DNA from: Neopestalotiopsis rosae
Taxonomy: Eukaryota > Ascomycota > Sordariomycetes > Amphisphaeriales > Sporocadaceae
DNA length: 64,000 nt
Direction: 5' to 3'
NCBI GenBank assembly: GCA_023078685.1
Contig: JALGAS010000011.1
Coordinates: forward strand, 496,001 to 560,000
Position numbers and translations under genes: made by a program. The notes below the pieces were generated by a model. The model was given only the letters and a program-made list of their open reading frames with translations, was not told the origin of the DNA and searched no databases. Shown one piece after another: positions 21,633-32,200 of this stretch. How positions within the stretch are numbered: position 1 is the stretch's first letter; each line of letters opens with the position of its first letter.

Positions 21633-22811
21633 TTACTTGTGGAATGCCTTGACCTTTTCGACCTCGTCGTAACTGCCAAGGTAGATTCCAGACTTGTCGT
21701 GAATGTGCTCGGGCACGACTGCCAACATGCGGCCCATGTTGCTGTCAATAGCTTGACCACCGGCTGCACAGAGAATATCAGTATAAAGTATTATATGGCG
21801 CACGTAGATTGAATAATTAACTCACCATTCTCAAACACCATGGCCATTGGGGCACACTCGTACAAAATTCTAAGCTTGCCCTTCGGCGCCTTCTTGTCGG
21901 CGGGGTAAGCGAAGATACCACCGTACAGCAGTGTCCGGTAGGCATCAGCCACCATGGATCCGATATATCTGGCACTGTACGGCTTGCCGTCACCCTGGGG
22001 GTACTTCAGCGAGTTGAAGTACTCCTTGGTGTTATCTTGCCAGTAAGCCGAGTTACCCTCGTTACACGAGTAGATGGCGCGGCTTTTGGGAATCTGCATG
22101 TTGGGGTGGGTGAGGATGAACTCGCCAAACGAGGCGTCGAGGGTGAAGCCGTTGACGGAGCCGCCCTTCATGGTGATGACGAGCTGGGCCGAAGCGCCGT
22201 ACATGGTGAAGCCAGCGGCCAGCAGCTCGGTTCCGGGCTTGAGAATGTCCTCCTTGGTGCCCGTGGAGCCCTCGGCCAGCTTGTGGATGCCGAAAATGGT
22301 GCCGACCGACACACCGGCGTCCAGGTTGGAGCTGCCGTCGATGGGGTCGCAGGCCACGGCGTAGCGCGCGTCGCTCTTGTCCTTGAAGAAGATGATGTCC
22401 TCCTCCTCTTCCGACACCACGAGGGCGCACTTGCCCGACGACCGCATCGCCTCGATAAAAATGTCATTGCCAATCACGTCCAGCTTCTTCTGGTCGTCGC
22501 CCGTGGCATTGGCCTGGCCGGCCAGACCCGTCAGGTTTACTAATGTGGCTCGGCGGATATAGTAGGCAATGGCCTTGAAGGAGAACTGGAGGGCGTGGCA
22601 TAGCAGTCTGTATTCGCGGAGGAAACCATTTGTCAGTAAAACTTCTTGATTATGAATCAGATTCGGTGTTGCTCGGATGTGTTCCTTACGTAAAGTCTCC
22701 CGTTGCTTCCGGGACCTTGTGCTGCTCTTCCGTGAGGAATCGCGTGAGAGTAACAATGTTGGTGTTGATGGTCGCCGTCTCGGCGGGAGGCACATCACCG
22801 TTCGAGGCCAT
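21633..22811 (-). CDS. fbp1: Fructose-1,6-bisphosphatase
   Basis: Model: complement(join(21633..21763, 21826..22607, 22690..22811)), 344 residues; introns of 62 and 82 nt. The last exon (GGQAIDSNMGRMLAVVPEHI) and the first (TLTRFLTEEQHKVPEATGDF) both match the family. Metal and substrate motifs: SEEEED (about 106-111), DPIDGSSNLD (about 128-137), and KYPQGDGKPYSARYIGSMVAD. It hydrolyses fructose-1,6-bisphosphate to fructose-6-phosphate in the cytosol, a committed step of gluconeogenesis. Expression would be expected under carbon limitation, and a CCG-N7-CCG motif lies about 640 bp upstream. The 3' end converges on the DUF1295 gene, 235 bp away. Normal length and no broken motif, so function is essentially certain. 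Confidence 0.97.
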
Positions 22812-24173
22812 TGTGAAGGTTTTGGTTTGAGCTGAAAAGTAATGGAGAGGTAGGATGTCGTTGGGATTTTAGTCGTCGGGTAGCGGTGCAGCGGCAGTGT
22901 TCGTAGCACACACAATTCAGCAATAAGTTAGTTGAGGTTGGTAAGGTTTATCGTGAACAAGACGGAAGAATAGACACCAGACTTATACTGTCAGGAGCCA
23001 GCAGCCAGGAGAAGAACAAGTTGGAAGAGAAAGGACTTTGACCAGAAGATCGTCAATGTGTGACCAAACAACTACGTATAAAGTACATATAACTAATGTG
23101 ATCGATCGAGGGGAAGCTTGGACTTATGAAGTCAACCACGGAGTCAACCCGCTTCTTCTACTCCACACCCCTCCTTCCTGGTGTCCCTGGACATTCTGGG
23201 GGTTCCCACGATGCATTTGCCTATGTTCGGCAGGGTACTGGTACTGTTGGGGGGAAGGGAGGGAGCGTGGCGCGCCGCCGCGTTGCGTTTCGGCAAAGGG
23301 GCACACGATAACTGATCAATTGGCTTTCCTTTGGCTTGCTCTCGTCCCCTTTTGCCGGTCGAATGGGCATGGGCAGCGGAGGGTTTCACGAGCTATCAAG
23401 ATGATTTTCCGGGTCGCATCGTGAAGGGTGCAAATGACTTGTACCGAGGCGGGTGTTCTCGGCCATTTCGGGTTATCAACGTCATTTGGGGCCAGACAGT
23501 TTTAGCTAGGAGACAGAGTCAGGTCTATGGGAATATCAATGGGGCTTTGCTGCATCATTGGGATTCTAGTTGGTTGCCCAGGCGTGACTCGCTGCAGGGA
23601 ATGCATTTCTTGGACTTTGTGTACCATGAAGTAATTTCTCCATTTATCTTCAATGCCAAACCAGCATCTCAGTCGGCGCAAATCTCGCCCTTCCATTGCA
23701 CTCGCCTTGCTGGGCAATGGGACCTGACTTGGAAGCCTTGGAACTTGGACCCCGCCAAACCCGGCAAACACCCCGCCGAAGCTTGTCCCGCGGAAGTGGG
23801 GTTTAGCTCACAGCTTGCGCTGCAGCCGGGCAATCGCAAGTCCAGTGGATTATTGGGTATCAGTGGCCCCGGTCAGTGAGAGCCAGGTGACCTCAGGGTG
23901 ATGGAATCAACTGAAATTGGCCAAGGACGGAGAAGCTTTGATCCTCGCGCCGGGGAGCCCAGTGGACCCTCAGCGGCTCCAACACCCGGACGCTGGATCT
24001 TTCTTATTCCGGGCGCGCCCACAGCGTGTCGTCCCCCACCAAACGCGGTAAAGTTCCATAAAAATAGTTCTTTCGGAATTTTCTGCCACGATCCTGTCAA
24101 CAGCTTCACAACACAACACGGCAGCTCAGCAAAAACTCGAGCTTGAGCTTCCGAGCTTTCTGAGCTGCCTGCC
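22812..24173. other. Promoter region of fructose-1,6-bisphosphatase and of the decayed gene
   Basis: About 1.4 kb between divergent genes. Holds CGG/CCG triplets, a CGG-N7-CGG motif at 23450-23462, and SYGGRG-type CreA core matches such as CTGGGG at 23196-23201. The frame 23331-23879 is not supported as a gene. Confidence 0.5.
23450..23462 (-). promoter_or_regulatory. Putative AcuK/AcuM-type site (CCG-N7-CCG)
   Basis: CGGGTGTTCTCGG on the plus strand, i.e. CCG-N7-CCG read in the direction of the fructose-1,6-bisphosphatase gene, about 640 bp before its ATG. In Aspergillus the Zn2Cys6 pair AcuK/AcuM activates gluconeogenic genes through CCGN7CCG. The match is exact but short; the binding protein is inference. 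Confidence 0.4.
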
Positions 24174-25816
24174 ATGCCTCTGGTTAGTATTGCGCATTCT
24201 TCTACAGATCTCCCCTCCCCTCACCCATTGATGACAAGTTGTAAACCGCAAACTAGAGTCTTTGACCTCCGGGAATGAAACTGTTTTTACACGTCAGTCT
24301 GAGACCACACATCTCAACAGCCTTGCTTTGCCTTTTCCTCAGGTTGAGACGCACACTAACGCTGTTCAGAAGTCAGAACTGCCATGAGCATCTTGAAGGG
24401 TATGCGAACGAAGTCCCTGTGACTATTCGCATGCCCGTTCCATCGATCAAACCAGCCTGTACACTTTCGGTATGTCGACCTCGCACTCTTCTCTCGTACC
24501 CCCTCCTTTCCATGATGATCATTTTCTGTGCTTCGGCACAGCTGGAAATTACCGTCTGACAACTCTGACGAAAAAAACCTGGCTGTTTTCTGATACCACA
24601 AACCAATACATTTTTGCTTGCCCACATGGTTGCGACAAGACGTGCTAACATTGCATGAAAGTTTACAGGCAGGCCTTGTCCTTTGAGTATGTTTCCGCTC
24701 TTCTTCGTCTCCCTCGACGCCATCTTTACCTGATGAAACGGCACTGGGCTCCGAATCACTTTTCGCATGAGTAGATACGCCAATTTGTGGCAGGCCTAGA
24801 AAACCTCGCCCACTGATCAAAGAACACATCTCCACCGTCATTGCCTCTTCCCGAGCAAGACAGTAGTCTAATATGCATCGACTACAGACTGGACGATCAA
24901 TCTGATCGCAAAGCTTGGAACAGCTTGATTGCGCTCGGTAAGTCGAAAAAATATTTTCGCATAGCTGCCCTCACCTCTTCGCCTGATGAATACCTAGATG
25001 ACGAGTCTTATTTGGGTTTCCAATGCAGACAACCTATTTATTTTTACCATTCATGCATAACTGAATGCGGATTTATATCCCTGTTTATCATTGCCATCTC
25101 TTAGAGAGCCAAGCTAATATGCATCCTTCAGTCTACTTGTCATGCTTGCCCACGTATAAGGGATTTCCAACTGTGCGAGAGAACACAAGGCACCCGGCGA
25201 AGTCGTCTGGGTGTAGCATGCAGGCTGCTGATAGTCACGCACATGACTCTCCTCGTAATTGTCAATGGGTAGGTCAACATTTTCTTTCACGGCCCTTCCA
25301 AATGATGATTCGACTTAACCAAATTGACAAGCATATGTCAGAGCTTCGGCGCAGAAGAGAACTGTCTTGTCTGACTACTATCCCAACCATTCTTTCTAGT
25401 CTCAATTTGTGGAACTCGTTGACTGACTTGAATTCAAGTGATAGTAAATATGTATTCGTCAACCCGCCTGCTAGCCTCGACACGTACTACTTCCAGGTGA
25501 GAATCTTGTCCTGCTTCCCTCCCCCATCACTACAATGATGATCATATTATCACGACGGTCAACATAGCCTTCTGGGTTTTGATGATACCGCCTTTGACAA
25601 GGCATACATATATGAAACTGAAAAAAACAATCACCTTTTAGATTTTACACATTTGTCAATCCTCGTAAGACATTGTGCTGATCATTGATACAGTTTTTAG
25701 CTTTACCCTATGTGATGCTTGCTAGACTATTTCGTCTGCTCATCTGCCTCGATCAATGTTCGACGCAATCTGCAAAAAAGGCGCACGCTCTTCGAAGTAA
25801 AGTTTATTGCTCGTAG
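24174..25816 (+). pseudogene. Decayed multi-exon gene, family not recognised
   Basis: A coding-like path can be followed: a tiny first exon (ATG CCT CTG, 24174-24182, donor GTTAGT), then 24343-24469, 24542-24937, a piece from 24998, and 25694-25816, with good splice sites and one consistent frame through the first four. That frame is broken by TGA and TGA in the second segment, TAA, TAG and TGA in the third, and a TAG in the fourth. Segments look protein-like: CPHGCDKTC, DSSLICIDYRLDD, WNSLTDLNSSDSKYVFVNPP and, across a 197-nt intron (25497-25693), FLALPYVMLARLF. An A-rich, CT-rich leader precedes the ATG. I read it as a dead gene; the tail vaguely recalls C-terminal parts of fungal regulators, but I do not name it. 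It could also be two small genes or chance. Confidence 0.35.
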
Positions 25817-26097
25817 CACCTCACATACTTGCTTGTCATGCGCGCTGGGCGAATTGTTGCCCGCGCCGATATGCTCTTGGATTGCAGGCTTCTCTTCTCG
25901 AGGTAGGTCAAAGTGACGTGAAATAATGTATACAATGTTCACTAGAATAAAATAATATATTCTACGATGCTCCCAAGTCTTCGATTCTTCTCGTTGTGAA
26001 AACACTCTACTGTGCCGTGTAACATGCCTATTCCAGAGATTTGAACTGTCTACCAACGTAATACTTTTGAACTCCGTATGCAACATGCGTGGGTATT

Positions 26098-28182
26098 TCA
26101 GAAATCAAACAAGAAGATACACAACCATCCAATAAGAATTATCGCCGCTGGCCGCTCAACAGGCCGGGCAGACATTGCGATGCTGCTAGGCGTCGAAGTA
26201 GCCGTGAAGACGCCCGTCAGCGGTTCCGTGACCGTAGTAGTCGTACTCGCCGTCGTGGCACTGGGCACGCTGGTCCCACTCTTGGTGACGAGGGCACCAT
26301 TGACAATGACAACGCTCTTTCCCTCCCCATCGGGATCCAGCAACTGCTTCTGTTGCTCGTCGGTGCAGGAGCCAGCTATATTGCGTATCCAGCACGTATT
26401 GGTGGGGCTGGCGGGCAGGGCAAAGGTCTTTGTAGCATTCGCGGCGCCGGTCGTGTTGTACGCCGATAGGTCAATGGGCTGCCCGTCCGAGACCGAGGTG
26501 CCAAGGATGATGCGCGCAAAGACCTGAAAGGCCGTCTCGGGCTGGTAGGCCGGCACCGAGTGGCCGGCCTGGTAGATGCGCGAGAAGGAGAGGTTGCCCA
26601 GCTGCCGGACTACGCCGCCAATGTAACTGTCATTGACAATGATGGGGGCGTAGCCGGCGTTTGCAAAGGACGAGTACCGGGTCAACACCGAGTCCGGTGA
26701 GGCGGGAGAAGCAGCGGCGGTCGCCGCGAGCGCGAGCGAAAGGGCTTCGCCACCCAGCCAATTACAAATGTAGTCCCGATCGCCGTAGATGAGGCCGACG
26801 CGGACACCATCGCTCAGGAGCGAGGCCAATTTTGGCACAAGGGACTCGCGCTCGTAGTCGCCTGTGGAAGCAAATGCCGGGGCGACCACGGGACTGACCT
26901 CGGTGTAATTTGTGCTCGCGCCAATACCTTGCTGGAACTCGGCGCTGTTGAGATAGGCCAGGTACCGCGAGGGCGGGAAAGAGTCGGGCAGCTGGGCGGC
27001 AATGTCGTAGACGCTGCGGCCGGCATCGGTGTAGGGAAGCATGACATTGTTGGAGCAAAAGTCATAAGCCTGGGAGCACAGCTCATTGACAGACGTGACG
27101 GCGCCCGTATTGTTGGGATCACTGGCCTGCACGGCTGCCCGGCAGTTCGTAATCAGCTCCTGGCAACCTCCCTTGGCATAGAAACTCGCATTGGCGGCCT
27201 GCGCCCGTACCGAGTTGATGGCGACCAGTCCATAGGGGTTTTTTGTGGCCATGGCAGGATAGTAAGGCGCCTGGATGAGGTCATCAATGCACCCATTCAC
27301 GATTCCAAGAGACTTGAGTCGAATCTCAACCGTAGTATTCGTGCAAACGGCACCGCTGGCCCTGGCCGCGTTCATTTCTTGCCACTTGAACGCAAAGACT
27401 GGACCATACTTTCCACCGTAACTCTCGGCGAACAGGTTTACCCCCAGTGGATCACCGTCTGGCGGGTTGAATTGTGGAAAGGCTCCCAGAAAACCCTGCA
27501 GCAGGTGATAGACGGCAATGGCGGCAGTCTCGGTCGTGTTGGCCGTGGCCGACGCATTGCCCGAGCTGAACGTTCCATTGAGAAACAGACCTTCTGGGCG
27601 CGAGGCTGGGCGACTCACCGGTGGCACCGAGACAGTGCCGGCGAGAAGATCGAGGGACCCGCGCGTCGTATTGTCGTAGGAGAAACCGACCTGACTCGGC
27701 TGGTCGACAAAGAGCATGTTGGAGGCGCGGTCCCAGCCCCATTCGCGCGCCACCGTGGTGTAGCGATCCGGACCGCCTTGCCCTGCGGCGTCGACAACCT
27801 CGCACGGCCCGTTCTCGTTGAAGAGGCCGAGCATGGACGATGCGCCCGGTCCGCCATTCAACCAGACTGTCAGAGCCGCCGTGGGCGAGCGCGCACCTAC
27901 GAACCAGAAAAATAGGTTCGTCGTGGTGGTGGTGTTGGTGGAGTTGTCGTTGCTGTCAACGGCGCGGGCCGCCGAGGGTATGTGGACCCATCCCGTGTAC
28001 TGCTCCTGCGTGTCAAACACCGTGGTGCAAGCGCCAGAAGACGGGATCTTGTAGCTGATTGTAATGTTTGGGTCAATGGGCGAGGTTATGGTCGTGAGGC
28101 TAGGCTCCGGGTCGGGGAATTGCGCCAGGCTGCGGCCGATGAGAAGGAGTGCGGCGGCGAGCACCTGGCCGGGAAGTTTCAT
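26098..28182 (-). CDS. Serine carboxypeptidase, peptidase family S10, probably GPI-anchored
   Basis: Single exon, 694 residues. Signal peptide MKLPGQVLAAALLLIGRSLAQ. S10 landmarks: WLNGGPGASS (about 107-116; many family members have Cys where this has Ala), FAESYGGKYGP with the nucleophile Ser about 254, the Asp in IYGDRDYICNW, and the His in AGHSVPAYQPE. About ten N-glycosylation sequons. After the catalytic domain comes a Ser/Thr-rich stalk and a C-terminal hydrophobic segment (AAIILIGWLCIFLFDF) with no basic tail, as expected for a GPI attachment signal. It would act as an acid carboxypeptidase at the cell surface or in secreted form. Location by GPI is inference; the family call is firm. 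Confidence 0.93.
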   Translation of the reverse strand: MKLPGQVLAAALLLIGRSLAQFPDPEPSLTTITSPIDPNITISYKIPSSGACTTVFDTQEQYTGWVHIPSAARAVDSNDNSTNTTTTTNLFFWFVGARSPTAALTVWLNGGPGASSMLGLFNENGPCEVVDAAGQGGPDRYTTVAREWGWDRASNMLFVDQPSQVGFSYDNTTRGSLDLLAGTVSVPPVSRPASRPEGLFLNGTFSSGNASATANTTETAAIAVYHLLQGFLGAFPQFNPPDGDPLGVNLFAESYGGKYGPVFAFKWQEMNAARASGAVCTNTTVEIRLKSLGIVNGCIDDLIQAPYYPAMATKNPYGLVAINSVRAQAANASFYAKGGCQELITNCRAAVQASDPNNTGAVTSVNELCSQAYDFCSNNVMLPYTDAGRSVYDIAAQLPDSFPPSRYLAYLNSAEFQQGIGASTNYTEVSPVVAPAFASTGDYERESLVPKLASLLSDGVRVGLIYGDRDYICNWLGGEALSLALAATAAASPASPDSVLTRYSSFANAGYAPIIVNDSYIGGVVRQLGNLSFSRIYQAGHSVPAYQPETAFQVFARIILGTSVSDGQPIDLSAYNTTGAANATKTFALPASPTNTCWIRNIAGSCTDEQQKQLLDPDGEGKSVVIVNGALVTKSGTSVPSATTASTTTTVTEPLTGVFTATSTPSSIAMSARPVERPAAIILIGWLCIFLFDF

Positions 28183-29235
28183 TGTAGCAGCTTGGCGAGT
28201 ATCATGGTGCTGTGACTGAAATGTGTGGTTGAAACCTCAGAATCTCATCAGCCAGTGCTCGTCAAGGCGCTGAAGGAATTGCCAATAGCGCACAACTGAG
28301 GTAACTATATGGTGGTGGCACCTAAGCAGAGGTAAGAATGACTGAACGGTGACCAAAGATGATGAGATCAGAAATTTCGATTGCAAGAGGACATGTTTGT
28401 CGCATGGGTAGGGAAGAGCAATTGAGAGTGCCAATGACGGAGAGAGATCCCGCTTTGGTGTGGTTACAGTACATCAAATGCAGGTGCAGAATATCGGACA
28501 GGGATGCCATGTTACACGCCAAGAAATGACGCACATAATCTATGTATCCTTGACATCTTATGGCCTCTGCAACAGATTGGTATAACCATTGCCGTTCTTG
28601 TCGAGTTGTTTTGGTTGTGTGTACTGGCATTGTTGGTGTAAACTCAATCATAGCAAAATTTGGCGAGTTCAAATGTGCGATAGTGCACTTCAGGTGGGAA
28701 GAGTCCTTAGTCAGCAAACAAGGGACAACACAAAGAAAAGAGATGCCTTCCCGTAGAGATAACACGCTCTCGTCATTGCACACGTGGCTCGAGTCTATGA
28801 CAGAAAGTCACCACAACTCATTCGGGGCTTTAAAGCACGTAAACAGGGAAAGGCAAATAATCCCGTTGAAGAAGGATTTGATTAGCTTGATGAACAGATC
28901 ACGTTGATAACATCATTTCGATGAAGGAAATTTCAGGATACATTTGAATTATCTTGAACTACATCAAAGGACCAGACACGGCTTGAGCAATTTAAACGTA
29001 ATAAAATTTGTGTCGTTTCTGATTCGTCCAATTTACTAGGAGGGCTGTTCTACTGGGTCACTGACAATTATAGTGCCGTACAACACACGTATTATACTGT
29101 CAAGATAATAGTGTACAAATATTCTCCTGTGCTGTACTGTTGTATCGGAATACAAACGTTGTAGGTACAAGGATTCCAGAAGTGAGTGGATGGGCAAGAT
29201 TCTTGCTCGCTTAAGCCTGTCACACTCTACTCAAG
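28183..29235. other. Intergenic region
   Basis: About 1 kb between two minus-strand genes. Open frames on both strands at 28322-28907 overlap each other and carry no domain. AT-rich at 28850-29160. Nothing else seen. Confidence 0.55.
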
Positions 29236-32200
29236 TCAACTGAGCCGGAAAATTAGAACTCTCCCTGAGAAACAACCAATCACAACAGTAGAGCCCAGCA
29301 TGGCCGAAGACTGCGGTCGATATTCCAGAGGCAACCATAGAAGCATTTCTCCATCCAAAGTTAAGCAGCATTTACCTTGGCTTATACCGTAGCCTACAGG
29401 CCTCGCGCCAGTCGGTGGGGAAGGCACTGCGGAATTCGAAGATGGCGACGTCTCGACAGATGAATGACCGGACGGATTACCGATAGCAAATACTCCAACA
29501 TCAGTAAGAACATGTTCGTTCCTCTCATCAAACCGTAAAACATTAGTGTGGGTTCCGAGTTCAACAATATGTTGGCATTGGCCCGTGTCGACCGTCCAGA
29601 CCATCAGTTTCTCCCAGTCAGACACGAACGCCACGAGATTGCCGTCAGGTGAAAACGCCGTCGAAGCGACGTAATTCGAGTTTGTCTTGAGCGTTTGAAG
29701 GCGCTCGCCCGTATTGGCTGCCCAGATAATAATAATAGCCACGTCGTTCCCAGCTGACGCTGACGCTACTAGTTGGTCATCGGGTGAAAATGCCACTGAG
29801 TCGACTGATCCCTCATGCCCTTTGAGCGTTTGCAAGCGCTCACCCGAATTGACCACCCATAGGGCAACCGTGCCATCGTACAATCCCAACGCCAATAATC
29901 TACCACTATGCGAGAACGCAATCGACTTGGCCAGGCTTGAGTGCTTGAGCGTCTGACGGTGCTCGCCTACGTCGGTCGCCCAGGTTTCCACGCTGCCATA
30001 TGACGAAACAGCCATCAGCTCAGCGTTCGGCGAGAACACAATCGAGTTGACCGGGTCTGAGAGCTTGAGGGTCTGTCGGCGCTTGCCCGTGTTAGTCTCC
30101 CAAGTAATACATCCGCTCTGGTACGACACTGAGGTCAGTAGCTGGCCGTTGGGCCAAAACTCGATCGTATTGATCTCATCAGAGTGTCCTTTGAGAATGT
30201 GTCGGCGTTCGCCCGTATTGGTATCCCAGATAATTATTGTCTTGCCACCCGCCGACGCGACCAATTTGCCACCGGGCGAGAACCTAATTAGGCTCACCGA
30301 CGACGAATGATATTCGAGCAACTGCTGGGGTTCGTTCATATCGGCAGCCCAAAGGAACGCGGTCTCCTCCTCTGCCGACGCTATCAGAGTGCCGTCCGGA
30401 GAGAACGCAACTGAGTTGACTGGATCACAAGAGTAGTGCGCTTCAAACGTTCTCTTGCGCAAGCCCGTATCGATCTCCCATAGCGCCGCATCCCCAAATT
30501 CCAACGCTAAAGCTATGAATTTACCATCGGACGATATTGCCACTGAATTGACTGATTGATACCGGGGGCTGTCAAGCGTCTTTCGGAGCTCACCTGTCTC
30601 CGCCACCCAAAGGATCACGGTCTCCGCGCCGGCTCCAGGAGAGTCCTCCGATGCCGCCGCCGCCGCCGACACTAATAGCTTGCCGTCGGGGGAAAATGTG
30701 ACCGACGTGACTAAGTCCGAGTGCCCTTCAAGTGTCTGCCGGCGCTCGCCCGTATCGGCCACCCAGAGCATTATCGTCTTGTCAGTCGACGCCGACGCCA
30801 ACAGCTTACTGTCGGGTGAAAATGCAACCGAATTCACAGATGCAGAATGCCCATTAAGCGTCTGCCACCGTTCGTGTCTCTCGGCTTCCTCGAGAATGAC
30901 ATCCCCATCTTCTAATGCTAGCGCCATCAATCTATTATCCGGCGAAAACACGACTGATTTGACCGGAGAGGAATACTCTTCAGATCTATACAGAAGCTGG
31001 CCTGTATTAGCCGCCCACAGAATCACGGTCAGATCTACTGACGCCGACGCTATCCACCTACCTGAGAACGCGACCGACTGGACCCAGTGTGAGTGCCCCT
31101 CGAGAGTCTGCCGGCGTTCGCCCGTATCGACATCACAAAGGATCACGGTGCAATCGTCAGACCCCGATGCCACCTGTTTGCCATCCGGCGAAAACATCAC
31201 CGAATTTATCTTATTCTTATGCCCTTCGAGCGTTGCCAGACGCTCGCCCCAATACGATGGCATTTCGGGTGCCAGAGCGAATCGGCTTGATATATCTTGT
31301 CCAAAGCACTTACGAATGATACATTGACTCGGGGAGAATATTAATGACGAAGAGTATACTTGGAGGGGTGTCGCCTGTATACACGAATTCATGGCTTGCA
31401 TAAATCGCAATGAGTCACTGATGAAATTTTCAAGTTCTGGGCACTCTCCCTGCTAGGTTATGTTAGTCCCATTGTCATACGACAGCCATCACTTAGTCTT
31501 ACGGGGATAATCAGTCGCAAGGACTTAATCATGGGGACGCTCTCAGAGAGTCTGCACATCCAGCTCAGGGCTTCTAGCCATCGGAGAAAACGCGTCGATA
31601 AGAAGTGCCAAATACCGGTCGTATCCAAAGCGGCAGGCAGTGATTCGTGAAGATGGTAAACCCAAAAGCGACATGCATATTGCAATTGGGGCGGTATATG
31701 TGTGTTGATTTCGGCCTCAGATATAGAAGAGGCTGGTGCTCCTGGAGCTGCAACATTGCATATATCGGTCTTCAATGAATCCACCAGCACACGCAAACAG
31801 CGACTCGCAAGCTGTTCGTGGACTTTTTTTTTCGTCAATCCAGAATTGATCATCTCGCCTTGCAGGGTCCACCAAGAAATCGCGAAAGGACAAGTGCAGC
31901 AGTCGGATTGGTTGGTTGGGGAGCTTAGGGACGTTCAAGACAGAGTGAAGCGTTACAAGCGTCGCATTGATTGTGCTTGTCTTGCAATCAAGCAATCCGG
32001 CGAGTGCAAAGACAGATAATGGGCTAGCAAGGGTAATGATTGCGCCGACAACAGTTTTGAAACGGGCGACAATCTGCTCGCAAATCGTCTTCTTATGATT
32101 GCAAATCATCGAGTAAAGAATTGGAGAATACGTCTTGTCGAAGTCAAACTCATCATTTGCTTCGTACTTTAACACCTTCTCAAGTTGTTCTTCGGGGTTG

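Noticed and set aside
23331..23879. 182-codon frame upstream of FBPase
   Set aside because: No domain; lies in a promoter region.
24356..24841. Minus-strand 161-codon frame
   Set aside because: Overlaps the decayed plus-strand gene, which has consistent splice signals; the minus frame has none.
24343..24937. Stops in the decayed gene taken as proof of RIP
   Set aside because: Every stop codon is one C-to-T step from a sense codon, so the stops alone say nothing; dinucleotide bias would have to be computed.
26929..27915. 328-codon plus-strand frame
   Set aside because: Antisense shadow of the GC-rich S10 peptidase gene.
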